Part shown: piece after piece, positions 1 to 6,671 of the stretch
How positions within the stretch are numbered: position 1 is the first letter of the stretch
How the letters are laid out: every line of letters begins with the position of its first letter
Source: an uncultured Anaerolineales bacterium
GTDB taxonomy: Bacteria; Chloroflexota; Anaerolineae; Anaerolineales; Villigracilaceae
Assembly: GCA_938008865.1 (NCBI GenBank)
Contig: CALLJA010000498.1
Location: forward strand, 1 to 10,832
Length of the DNA stretch: 10,832 bases
Direction: 5' to 3'
The notes under the pieces: model-generated
What the model was told of the DNA's origin: nothing
What the model saw: only the letters and a program-made list of their open reading frames with translations
Databases searched by the model: none
Made by a program: the position numbers and the translations under genes

Positions 1-612
1 GCGGCGACGGCCCTCCCCGCCAGCCCAACCGCTCCCAGCCTGCCGACCCCGCTCCCGCCGACCGAGAGTCTGCCTCCCGTCCCGACCCCCAGCCTGGCCC
101 CGTCTTGGACGGCCACCACGCCGCCCACGGCTGCGCCCGTCACCGTCAGCGCCACGGGCAACCTCAACGTCCGCCGCGGACCCGGGGTGGGCTACAACCC
201 CGTCGGCGGCCTGCTCAAAGGTGAGACGGCCACCGCCACCGCCCGCGATGCCAAGGGCGAATGGCTCTACATCAGCCTGGCCTCGTCCAAGACGGGCTGG
301 GTCTCGACCCTCACCAAGTTTTCCACTGTCAGCGGCGACGTGCAGTCCCTGCCCGTGATGAGCGTGGATCCGCCCAAGCCCGCCTACTTCCGCAACTGCA
401 CCTTCCACCCCATGCTGGTCAAGCCCGCGGGAGTCACCGTCCCGCCGCAAAACGAGTCGCCGCAGAACAAGGTCCAATTCAACCCGGGCGATTACGAGAT
501 CAAGGACACCAGCGTGGCGGGCGAGCCGACTGTCATGGAGGCCACCCTGTTCGAAGGCCAGACCATCGACATCCGCACCGACGGCATCCCCAACACGTAC
601 GCCTGTCCCTGA
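1..612 (+). CDS. SH3b-domain extracellular protein, 5' end missing
   Basis: The frame is open from base 1 to a TGA at 610-612, so 203 C-terminal residues are visible and the start lies outside the window. Visible residues 1-52 are a Pro/Thr/Ser/Ala-rich linker. A bacterial SH3 (SH3b) domain follows, from the NLNVRRGPG motif at 54-62 to GWVS at about 99-102, which is the usual SH3_3 signature. Residues from about 115 to 203 form a further segment I do not recognise, with only two cysteines (133 and 202, the second next to last). SH3b domains often bind cell-wall peptide or glycan, and the linker type is typical of secreted or surface proteins, so an extracellular envelope role is inferred. No transmembrane helix follows the SH3b domain; any anchor or catalytic domain would be upstream. 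The gene converges on the rodA-pbpA operon. Domain call is confident; function is not. Confidence 0.8.
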   Translation, partial: AATALPASPTAPSLPTPLPPTESLPPVPTPSLAPSWTATTPPTAAPVTVSATGNLNVRRGPGVGYNPVGGLLKGETATATARDAKGEWLYISLASSKTGWVSTLTKFSTVSGDVQSLPVMSVDPPKPAYFRNCTFHPMLVKPAGVTVPPQNESPQNKVQFNPGDYEIKDTSVAGEPTVMEATLFEGQTIDIRTDGIPNTYACP

Positions 613-623
613 CGGGCGCGAAA

Positions 624-662
624 AACACAGTGGGCGGCAGTTCAACTGCCGCCCACTGTGTT
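624..662 (-). terminator. Intrinsic terminator of the fhaA-rodA operon
   Basis: A perfect 17-bp stem (624-640 with 646-662) closes a 5-base loop. Read on the minus strand it is followed by a run of T (complement of the A run at 621-625), the form of a Rho-independent terminator. The base of the stem includes two bases of the rodA-pbpA stop codon. On the plus strand no T run follows, so any effect on the converging SH3b gene would come from the hairpin alone. Confidence 0.85.
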
Positions 663-3075
663 ATGGCTGTAAGGCCTGGTCGAGCAAACCACGCCCTACT
701 TGGCGCGCGAGGGGGATATTATCCTCCTCCAGCGCCACGGCCACTGCTAGTGGCGTGCCCTGCCAGCCGGGCAGTGTCCCGCCGATGTACCAGGTGATGA
801 GCGTATCGCCCTGCCGCGCCTGGCCCACGAATTCCCAAAAGGCCTGTCCCTCCACCAGCCAGGCCTCGGCGGCCTGGTCTGCCGCCTCGGGTGAGACCGC
901 CTGGACGGGTTCGCTCAGCGCAGGCAGGATTACCCAGCCCTGCTGGGGCGTGTCCACCGCCAGGGCGATGCGCGGCGCGGGACGCAGCCCGTGATTCGAC
1001 AGCGCTGAAGCGGCCGTTGCCATCTGCAGCGGACTAACGCGCAGGGCGGCAGTCCCTGCTTCACGGGTCGAGGCTGTGCCCACGCCCAGTCGGATCTGCG
1101 GGGGGGTGAAAAAGCCCAACTGCTCGAACAGGTCCAGGGTCTGCTGCTCGCCGCGCGATTTCAGTGTGGATAGGAATGGTGTGCTCACCGTCCCGGGTGG
1201 ATAAGCGCCCAACGCCGCACGGTTTACCAGCGGCGCGCTCTTGTCTTGTAACAGGTCGCCGCCTTCGGTTTCGATCTGGTTCGGGTCGAAGGTGGGGTGG
1301 GAGGCCATTGCCAGGATCTCGCCGCTCTGGGCGTTCATCAGGATGGCCGCCCCGCGATGCGCCCCGAGAGAACGGTCTGCCGCGCGTTGCAGGCGCAGTT
1401 CCAGGCTCAGGCGCACGTCCAGGCCGGGCGGGGGCATGCCGTAGAGCAGATGGTCCCACCAGATCAGGCTGGAAGGATTCCCTTGCAAGCCGCGCAGGTA
1501 ATCATCCAGGCTGGCTTCCAGGCCCGCCTGCCCAAAGATGGGATGGGTGTAACCGATCACGGGGCCAAGTTCGGGATACAGGTATTGGCGGATGTAGGAG
1601 CCGCTCTCGCCGCGGGTGACGTTCAATGGTTCGTCGCGGCGGTCGAGCAGGCTGCCGCGCGGCACGTAACGGTCGGCGATGGAGCGGCGCGGGTTGTCGG
1701 TGCGGGCCAGCAGGTCTGGGCTGCGGACGGCCGCCCACCAGATCGAGACCATACCCGCGGCCAGCAGTCCCAGCCCGAGCAGGCCCGCCAGCAGCGTGTA
1801 GGGGCGCGCCGAAGGCAGGGGCGCGGGTTCGCGTTCGGGGTGCGCGCCGATGCGCAAGAGCAGCAAGAGCGCGAGGAAGGAGGTCAGCAGCGACGAGCCG
1901 CCGTAGGAAACGAAGGGCAGGGTCACGCCCGTCAGCGGGACCAGGCGCAGGTTGCCGCCAATGATGAGCAGGCTTTGGATGCCCAGGTAGGCGGTCAGGC
2001 CCGCCGCCAGGAAACGGCGAAAGCGGTCGGAGGCATGCAGAGCGGCAATCAGGCCGCGGGCCAGGATCAGCCCGAGCAGGCCCAGCAGGCCGAGGGCGCC
2101 GACCAGTCCCGTTTCCTCTCCGATGGCGGAAAAAATGAAATCCGAGATGGCCACGGGCACCAGGCTTGGGCTGCCCAGCCCGGGACCGCGCCCGAGTGTA
2201 CCGCCGTTGGCGATTGCCAGCAGCGATTGGACGATCTGGAAGGAATTCCCGCTGGGGTCGGCCCACGGGTTGAGCCAGGCGTCCACGCGCACCTGGATGA
2301 TGGGGATGAACAGGTAGCCGACGACGCCCGCCAGCCCCAGCCCCAGCGCGGTGACGATCAGTACGCGCCGATGGCCGCTGGCTAAAAACAGGATGACGGT
2401 GTAAAGCAGGATGAAAATGGAGGCCGTACCCAAGTCGCGCTGGACGAGCAGAATGACCAGCGACAGGCCCGTGACGAAGAAGGTCGGCACGATCAGCGGA
2501 AAGGCCCCCAGGCGCATGGGCGTGCGGTCGGCCAGATAGGCGGCCAGGTAGGCAATCAGCAGCAGTTTGAGCGGCTCGGAGGGTTGCAGGTAAATGCCGC
2601 AGCAGCCCAGCCACAAGCGCGGTCCCCCGCCGCCCGGGTTGGTGCCGAAGAGCAGGGTCAGCGCGGTCAGCAACAGTCCGCCGCTGAGCAGCACATATTT
2701 ATAACGGCGCAGGAATTGCAGGTCGTGCGGCAGGCGCAGGCCGAGCAGGAAGACGATCATGCTGACGGCCAGCCAGAGCATCTGGCGCAGGCCGAAGGTT
2801 TCGTCGAGCCGCCAGATGGTCAGCAGGCCCCAGCCGCTCAACAGCGCGGCGGCAGGCAGCAGGTAGGGGTCGCGGTCGGGTAGGGCGCGGCGCGTGATCA
2901 GGTCCGCAAGGATGATGAGGACGCCCCAGACCGCGAATCCCAGCCAGTGCGACCAGCGCAGCGGCGCGGCGAAGGAATGTTCGCGCACGGCCGGCGAGAG
3001 CGTGAGGATGACCGAGTAGAGAAAAAGGAAAACCGCCGCCCAACGGAGCAGACGGTTTTGGATGGCGTCAGGCAT
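661..3075 (-). CDS. rodA: RodA/FtsW-type SEDS glycosyltransferase fused to a degenerate PBP transpeptidase domain
   Basis: The 804-aa product joins two normally separate proteins. Residues about 10-408 are a multi-helix SEDS peptidoglycan polymerase: QPSEPLK at 164-170, the loop NSFQIVQSLLAIANGG at 277-292, and SDFIFSAIGEE at 311-321. D312 aligns with the catalytic Asp of FtsW/RodA (HTDFIF motif), although the usual preceding His-Thr is Ile-Ser. After a cytoplasmic linker, a helix at about 427-449 leads into a class B PBP: RGSLLDRR at 473-480, IGYTHPIFGQAGLE at 507-520 and GEILAMASHPTFDPN at 585-599. The transpeptidase motifs are missing. YPPGTVST (624-631) replaces YPPGSTFK, the segment that should carry SxN is deleted, and GQAR (751-754) stands where KTG belongs. 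Known biology: class B PBPs activate SEDS polymerases through their membrane and pedestal regions. Inference: an active polymerase with a built-in, non-catalytic activator. The start codon lies 5 bp after the mtnP stop without a clear SD, suggesting coupling. Last gene of the operon. Confidence 0.9.
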   Translation of the reverse strand: MPDAIQNRLLRWAAVFLFLYSVILTLSPAVREHSFAAPLRWSHWLGFAVWGVLIILADLITRRALPDRDPYLLPAAALLSGWGLLTIWRLDETFGLRQMLWLAVSMIVFLLGLRLPHDLQFLRRYKYVLLSGGLLLTALTLLFGTNPGGGGPRLWLGCCGIYLQPSEPLKLLLIAYLAAYLADRTPMRLGAFPLIVPTFFVTGLSLVILLVQRDLGTASIFILLYTVILFLASGHRRVLIVTALGLGLAGVVGYLFIPIIQVRVDAWLNPWADPSGNSFQIVQSLLAIANGGTLGRGPGLGSPSLVPVAISDFIFSAIGEETGLVGALGLLGLLGLILARGLIAALHASDRFRRFLAAGLTAYLGIQSLLIIGGNLRLVPLTGVTLPFVSYGGSSLLTSFLALLLLLRIGAHPEREPAPLPSARPYTLLAGLLGLGLLAAGMVSIWWAAVRSPDLLARTDNPRRSIADRYVPRGSLLDRRDEPLNVTRGESGSYIRQYLYPELGPVIGYTHPIFGQAGLEASLDDYLRGLQGNPSSLIWWDHLLYGMPPPGLDVRLSLELRLQRAADRSLGAHRGAAILMNAQSGEILAMASHPTFDPNQIETEGGDLLQDKSAPLVNRAALGAYPPGTVSTPFLSTLKSRGEQQTLDLFEQLGFFTPPQIRLGVGTASTREAGTAALRVSPLQMATAASALSNHGLRPAPRIALAVDTPQQGWVILPALSEPVQAVSPEAADQAAEAWLVEGQAFWEFVGQARQGDTLITWYIGGTLPGWQGTPLAVAVALEEDNIPLARQVGRGLLDQALQP

Positions 3076-3080
3076 GGAGA

Positions 3081-3953
3081 TTACTTGAGGTATTTTCCAA
3101 CCAACAGGTCCAGTTTTTGGCGGGTGGCAGGCGGAATGCGGCCGGGGTCAGTAATGAGCGCGTCGGCCAGGGCATGCTGGCAGGCGCAATCACGCTGGGT
3201 CAGGCCGCGCGCCAGCAGGCGCACGGCTTCCTGCGCCGCTTCGGTATTCTTGTTGAGAGTCTGGATGACCATCTCCACCGTGACGGGCGCGGCGCTGACG
3301 TGCCACACGTCGTAGTCGGTGATATGGGCCATCACGGCGTAGCACATCTCAGCTTCGCGCGCCAGGAAGGCCTCGGGCGAGGTGGTCATGCCGATCAGCG
3401 ACATGCCCCAGGTGCGGTAGGTGTTCGACTCGGCCTTGGTGGAGAAGCGCGGCCCCTCGATGGTGATGAAGGTCCCGCCGCGATGGGTCGTCGCGCCCGC
3501 CGCACGGGTGGCTTCTTCGAGTTCGTCGGAGAGTGTCTTGCAGAACGGCTCAGCGATGCTGACATGCGCCACCAGGCCCTCGCCGAAGAAGGTCCGCTCG
3601 CGGCCTTTGGTGTTATCGAAGATCTGGTCGGGGATGACGATGTGCCCGGGCGCGTAGTCGTCGCGCAGCGAGCCGCAGGCACTCACGCTGACGATCTGCG
3701 TTGCACCGAGCGACTTGAGCGCGTGGATGTTGGCGCGGTAGTTGACCTCGCTGGGCGTGATGTGATGTCCCAGCCCATGGCGGGCCAGGAAGGCCACGCG
3801 CTGTCCTTCGAGGGTCCCCACCACAATGGGCGCGCTGGGTTTGCCAAAGGGCGTGTCGAGGGCGTACTCACGCGCATCTTCCAGCCCGCTCATGCTGTAC
3901 AGGCCTGAGCCGCCGATGATCGCGAGCGTAGCGAGTGAAGCGGATTTAGTCAT
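3081..3953 (-). CDS. mtnP: S-methyl-5'-thioadenosine phosphorylase
   Basis: The 290-aa product matches the MTAP/PNP family over its full length. Visible motifs are the phosphate-binding GGSGLY (14-19) and ARHG (57-60), SEVNYRANI (68-76), SACGSLRDDYAPG (91-103), the central IEGPRFSTKAES (165-176) and ITDYDVW (211-217). The DYD pair (D213, D215) is the adenine-selecting signature of MTAP, as opposed to guanosine/inosine PNPs. The enzyme splits methylthioadenosine, a by-product of polyamine synthesis, into adenine and methylthioribose-1-phosphate in the cytosol. Its start overlaps the fhaB stop by 8 bp and a GGGAG SD lies 5 bases upstream, so it is translated within the fhaA operon. Oddly, it sits between fhaB and rodA-pbpA, where actinobacteria have pstP, with no other methionine-salvage gene in the window. 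Methylthioinosine phosphorylase is a less likely alternative. Confidence 0.93.
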   Translation of the reverse strand: MTKSASLATLAIIGGSGLYSMSGLEDAREYALDTPFGKPSAPIVVGTLEGQRVAFLARHGLGHHITPSEVNYRANIHALKSLGATQIVSVSACGSLRDDYAPGHIVIPDQIFDNTKGRERTFFGEGLVAHVSIAEPFCKTLSDELEEATRAAGATTHRGGTFITIEGPRFSTKAESNTYRTWGMSLIGMTTSPEAFLAREAEMCYAVMAHITDYDVWHVSAAPVTVEMVIQTLNKNTEAAQEAVRLLARGLTQRDCACQHALADALITDPGRIPPATRQKLDLLVGKYLK

Positions 3954-4419
3954 GATTGCTCCCTAATCGGATGGTGGGGGAGACCAGCGCCTCCGCCGCC
4001 AGGTTGACGAGCAGGCTGGTCTGCCCGATGCCGACCACGTCGCCCGAGGTCAGCACCGTGGGCAGGGTGACGGTTTCGTGGTTGAGTCGCGTACCATTGG
4101 TCGAGCCGAGGTCTTCCAGCCACCATTGCCCGTGGTGATAGGTCAGGTGTGCATGGCGAGCCGAAACGGTTTCGTCGAAAATGGGGATATCGCAGACAGG
4201 GTCCCGCCCGAGGGTGATTTCAGCCTGGATGAAATGCTTCACCGCGATGGTTTCCTCCCCCACGCGGATCGTCAGGCTGATGCCCGCCGCCCGCCGGTTG
4301 ACCAGCCCCAGTGCCTCGCGGCGGATGTCGCGCCAGAAGGTGAACAAGGCCCAGCCCAGGAAACCGTACAGGGCCAGGGCCAGCAGCAGGCGCAGGGCCA
4401 GGACGATGGAGCCGCTCAT
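3946..4419 (-). CDS. fhaB: Membrane-anchored FHA-domain protein (FhaB-like)
   Basis: The 157-aa product has one N-terminal membrane helix (about 5-28), a short basic juxtamembrane stretch (30-43) and a C-terminal FHA domain (about 66-140). The phosphothreonine-binding residues are all present: GRD at 71-73, SARHA at 86-90 and LGSTNGT at 104-110. FHA domains bind phosphothreonine peptides made by Ser/Thr kinases. The size, helix and domain order match actinobacterial FhaB (FipA), which acts at sites of cell-wall growth; naming here rests on architecture and synteny. Its ATG overlaps the fhaA stop as ATGA (4 bp) and has no SD of its own, so it is probably translated by coupling. A Thr-containing tail (148-151) could be a kinase target, but that is speculation. 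Confidence 0.88.
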   Translation of the reverse strand: MSGSIVLALRLLLALALYGFLGWALFTFWRDIRREALGLVNRRAAGISLTIRVGEETIAVKHFIQAEITLGRDPVCDIPIFDETVSARHAHLTYHHGQWWLEDLGSTNGTRLNHETVTLPTVLTSGDVVGIGQTSLLVNLAAEALVSPTIRLGSNHD

Positions 4420-5240
4420 TTCGGTCTGTTGAATTTCGCTGTGGATCGGTCTTTGAGGATGGCGGTCGGGCGCTCGGAGGCGGCCGGGTTGAGGGGGGCC
4501 GTATCCACCAGGTCGGGCCGTTGGGGCGGGTTGTCCTGCCCGAAGATGAGCGCCACCCCTGCCAGTGAGATGACGTCGCCCGGGTACAGCACCGACTGGC
4601 TGGTGCGCTGCCCGTTGACGAAGGTGCCGCCGGTCGAGTTCAGGTCGAACAGCACGAAGCGCCCGTTGATGGCGCGTAGTTGGGCGTGGTTGCGCGAAAT
4701 ACGCGGGTCGTCGATGACCAGCTGGTTATCCATGCGGCGGCCGATGTTAATCACGCTGACGGTCAGCGGAAAGACCTTGACGCCCTCGATAATCAGGAAG
4801 GCGTTCTCGGGGATGCGTTCGGGTTCCTGCGGCGGCTGTGCGTTTTCGTTGGGCATGCCCTTTGTCTCGGAGATGGGTTCCACACGGTGAGAGGCCAGCA
4901 CGCTGGCATCATTGGCAGGCTGGTCGAAGTCGGCCGAAATGGTGATGACCGGCGGTGAGGTAAAGCGCAGGCCGGCTTCCTGCCCAGCCGTTTTAAGCGC
5001 TTCCAACAGGCCCTCCAACAGGTGCGGATCCTGCCAGCGGCTGGTGGCCCCGGGATGCACGATGATGGTGTACACGTTCGGGGCGGTCATCGTCCCGTCC
5101 GCCTCGCGCACCAGGTTGGCCTGCATCGACCCCGCCAGCCGTTGGATGACGCGGTCTTCGATCTTCTGGCCGGGCAGAGCACCTGTCAGGCGGACTTCGA
5201 TCAAGTTTTGCAGACGGGCTTCCAAATCGTTGAGGTTCAT
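4416..5240 (-). CDS. fhaA: DUF3662-FHA protein (FhaA-like)
   Basis: The 274-aa product has an N-terminal domain (about 1-115) that fits DUF3662/FhaA_N, for example LEARLQNLIE near the start and APNVYTIIVHP at 53-63. A polar linker with Pro, Gln and Asn follows (about 118-143). A C-terminal FHA domain (about 147-234) has GRR at 167-169, SRNHA at 182-186 and NSTGGTFVNG at 201-210. The phosphopeptide-contact residues are retained, with NSTGGT in place of the common STNGT. The 40-residue tail is rich in Thr and Pro. In mycobacteria FhaA binds phosphorylated partners such as the MviN pseudokinase domain and affects peptidoglycan synthesis; the same class of role is inferred here. It is the first gene of the operon and starts directly behind a -10 element, without a SD sequence. 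Confidence 0.88.
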   Translation of the reverse strand: MNLNDLEARLQNLIEVRLTGALPGQKIEDRVIQRLAGSMQANLVREADGTMTAPNVYTIIVHPGATSRWQDPHLLEGLLEALKTAGQEAGLRFTSPPVITISADFDQPANDASVLASHRVEPISETKGMPNENAQPPQEPERIPENAFLIIEGVKVFPLTVSVINIGRRMDNQLVIDDPRISRNHAQLRAINGRFVLFDLNSTGGTFVNGQRTSQSVLYPGDVISLAGVALIFGQDNPPQRPDLVDTAPLNPAASERPTAILKDRSTAKFNRPK

Positions 5241-5277
5241 CTGAAAACATTATAGAAGGTCCCCTGGGATTCTGCAA
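5241..5277 (-). promoter_or_regulatory. Promoter of the fhaA-fhaB-mtnP-rodA operon
   Basis: On the minus strand there is a perfect TATAAT at 5254-5249, with TTGCAG at 5277-5272 as a weak -35 (three of six consensus bases, 17-bp spacer). Only 8 bases separate the -10 from the fhaA ATG, so transcription should begin within about two bases of the start codon, giving a leaderless or near-leaderless mRNA. No SD lies upstream of the ATG, which is consistent. Confidence 0.65.
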
Positions 5278-5313
5278 GTCTCGCATCTGACCCGCTATTC
5301 CTACCGCTACGGG

Positions 5314-5342
5314 CAAGAAAACTCCCCCGCACGCGGGGGAGT
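5314..5342 (-). terminator. Intrinsic terminator after the zinc-ribbon gene
   Basis: The inverted repeat ACTCCCCCG/CGGGGGAGT (5321-5329 with 5334-5342) forms a 9-bp stem with a 4-base loop. On the minus strand a short T-rich stretch (TTTTCTT) follows. It lies 9 bp past the TAG of the zinc-ribbon gene and separates it from the fhaA operon. Confidence 0.75.
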
Positions 5343-5351
5343 GGAGAGCCG

Positions 5352-5936
5352 CTAGAGCGGTTTGGTGCAGTTCGGACATTGTTTCTCGCCCGCCCGGACC
5401 ACGAACCCGCAGTGGGGGCAGGTTCCAGGCTGGGCTTTGCCGAGCGGCGCGCCGCAGGCGATGCAGGACGGTTCACCGACCGGGTTGGCCGTGCCGCAGT
5501 AGGCGCATTCCAAACGGCTGAGGCGTTCGGAGAGTTTCTTTGAAGCGCCGCGTGCCTGGACCGCGCCACTAATCACCTGCCAGACGCGTTCGCTAAGCTG
5601 CAGGTTCTCGATATCCTGTGCCAGGTCATCCAACCGTCCAAGCAGGGCGAAGGGGTTGCGCAAAGCCGAAAGGGCGGTGGTGCCCAGGCTGGCGGCCACG
5701 CCAAACCAGGCCTGCTGCCCGATCTCGGCAATGACGCCGTCCTCGAACTTTTGCAGGGTGACGGTCATAGCCGTGTCGCCGCCCGAGGTAGCCCCGGGGC
5801 GGGTGCCGATCTGCACGATGACCTTTTCACCCTGGCCGACTGTCTGCGCCCGCAGGTTGCCGCGGTTGAACTCGGCCAGGAGCGCCTGCGCCACGTCGAG
5901 CGGGGTAATGTTGCCGTGGAAAACTTTTCGGTCCAT
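5352..5936 (-). CDS. Double-zinc-ribbon protein of unknown function
   Basis: The 194-aa product ends in two four-cysteine zinc ribbons: C144/C147 with C158/C161, and C173/C176 with C187/C190 (CAYC...CIAC and CPHC...CPNC). This is the double zinc ribbon (DZANK-like) pattern. Residues 1-75 form a mixed alpha/beta segment I do not recognise. Residues 76-100 are small and hydrophobic (WFGVAASLGTTALSALRNPFALLG) in character and could be a weak membrane or amphipathic segment. Residues 100-142 look helical and possibly coiled. There is no signal peptide, so it is probably cytoplasmic. It has its own terminator and a promoter set against its ATG, the same geometry as fhaA just downstream. The product may bind protein or nucleic acid through the ribbons; nothing in the sequence specifies the partner. 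Confidence 0.85.
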   Translation of the reverse strand: MDRKVFHGNITPLDVAQALLAEFNRGNLRAQTVGQGEKVIVQIGTRPGATSGGDTAMTVTLQKFEDGVIAEIGQQAWFGVAASLGTTALSALRNPFALLGRLDDLAQDIENLQLSERVWQVISGAVQARGASKKLSERLSRLECAYCGTANPVGEPSCIACGAPLGKAQPGTCPHCGFVVRAGEKQCPNCTKPL

Positions 5937-5973
5937 GTTTTCGATTATAATCGCCTTTACGATTCTCCTTCAA
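5937..5973 (-). promoter_or_regulatory. Promoter of the zinc-ribbon gene, with palindromic -10
   Basis: TATAAT on the minus strand (5949-5944) has TTGAAG at 5973-5968 as a -35 (four of six bases, 18-bp spacer). Seven bases separate the -10 from the ATG, so the transcript should be leaderless or nearly so. The -10 lies in the perfect 12-bp palindrome CGATTATAATCG (5942-5953), which also presents TATAAT on the plus strand (5946-5951), facing the divergent SH3b gene; no good plus-strand -35 is visible. Confidence 0.6.
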
Positions 5974-5988
5974 CCCATACTTACGAAT

Positions 5989-6612
5989 ATGAAGCGAACC
6001 TGGTTTCAACTCCTTTTTGGGCTGTGTATTTTTGTTGCTGTTTTTGGGCTGGTCCTGGCTGGCCCGGGCGCGGGCGTGGTCCGCGCGCAGCAACCGACCG
6101 GCTCAGTCCCCACCGTGACCGGCACACCGGTTGCGGCCTACGTCACCGTCAACTTGGATCAGGAACAGATCAACGTGCGCGGCGGGCCATCCACCTACCT
6201 GTATCCGCCCATCGGCGTGCTCCTGGCGGGGCAGCAGGTGCCCGCCACTGGCCGTTCGCCGGGCGGCGATTGGATCCAGATCGCATACCCGGGCGTGCCC
6301 GGGTCGCTGGGATGGGTGTACGCGCCGCTGGTGAGGATCTCGCCCGGGGCCAACCTGCCCATCGTCGAGCCGCCGCCCACGCCCACCCCGGTCTCGACGC
6401 CGACCATCGATCCCACGCTGCAGGCTGCCTTTATCACCCCCGAACTGGCCACCCGCATGCCCACCTTTACCGCGCCCGCGCCGCTGGTGGTGCCCAGTTT
6501 TGCCGATACTTCCACTTCATCGGGCGGAATCCCGATGGGGCTGCTGATCTTCGGCCTGGGCTTCATTGGCGTGTTGGGGCTTGCAATCTCCTTCGTGCGC
6601 GGCGGGCGCTGA
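5989..6612 (+). CDS. Secreted SH3b-domain protein with C-terminal membrane anchor
   Basis: The 207-aa product begins MKRTW with a hydrophobic stretch to about residue 30 and a likely signal-peptidase site near VRA-QQ (about 33). An SH3b domain spans about 50-118, with the INVRGGPS motif near 61-68 and GWVYAP near its end. A Pro/Thr linker follows, then a C-terminal helix (about 184-203, GLLIFGLGFIGVLGLAISFV) ending in the positive VRGGR. Inferred topology: SH3b outside, tail inside, with a peptidoglycan or surface binding role. The ATG at 5989 is chosen because it places the signal peptide at the N-terminus; an in-frame ATG at 5935 would put the promoter region inside the gene. No SD is visible. 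CATACT at 5976-5981 lies 7 bases before the ATG, echoing the leaderless geometry of its neighbours, but is only a weak -10. Confidence 0.85.
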   Translation: MKRTWFQLLFGLCIFVAVFGLVLAGPGAGVVRAQQPTGSVPTVTGTPVAAYVTVNLDQEQINVRGGPSTYLYPPIGVLLAGQQVPATGRSPGGDWIQIAYPGVPGSLGWVYAPLVRISPGANLPIVEPPPTPTPVSTPTIDPTLQAAFITPELATRMPTFTAPAPLVVPSFADTSTSSGGIPMGLLIFGLGFIGVLGLAISFVRGGR

Positions 6613-6625
6613 CCTGTTGCGAATT

Positions 6626-6660
6626 AAAAAGACCGGCGGAAGCCGGTCTTTTTCGTTTTA
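6626..6660. terminator. Bidirectional intrinsic terminator
   Basis: A perfect 12-bp stem (6626-6637 with 6642-6653) has a GGAA (GNRA-type) loop. Its outer pairs are A5/T5, so both strands read a GC stem followed by T residues; the plus strand continues with CGTTTTA. It sits between the convergent SH3b (+) and Fe-S protein (-) genes and should serve both. Confidence 0.9.
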
Positions 6661-6671
6661 CAGGGACGATC

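Noticed and set aside
1297..2385. Long open frame on the plus strand (362 codons) opposite the SEDS half of rodA
   Set aside because: Its product is Gln/Ala/Arg-rich low-complexity sequence, as expected from the antisense of a GC-rich membrane protein gene; the minus-strand frame has strong family motifs.
1502..2614. Open frame of 370 codons on the minus strand, in another frame of rodA-pbpA
   Set aside because: Pro/Arg/Ala-rich with no recognisable motifs; a frame-shifted shadow of the real gene.
661..3075. A frameshift or assembly error as the cause of the missing PBP motifs
   Set aside because: The reading frame is continuous and family-like sequence resumes on both sides of each lost motif, so in-frame divergence is the better explanation.
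5935..5988. Upstream in-frame ATG at 5935 for the secreted SH3b protein
   Set aside because: It would place the divergent promoter palindrome inside the coding region and push the signal peptide away from the N-terminus; ATG 5989 fits better.
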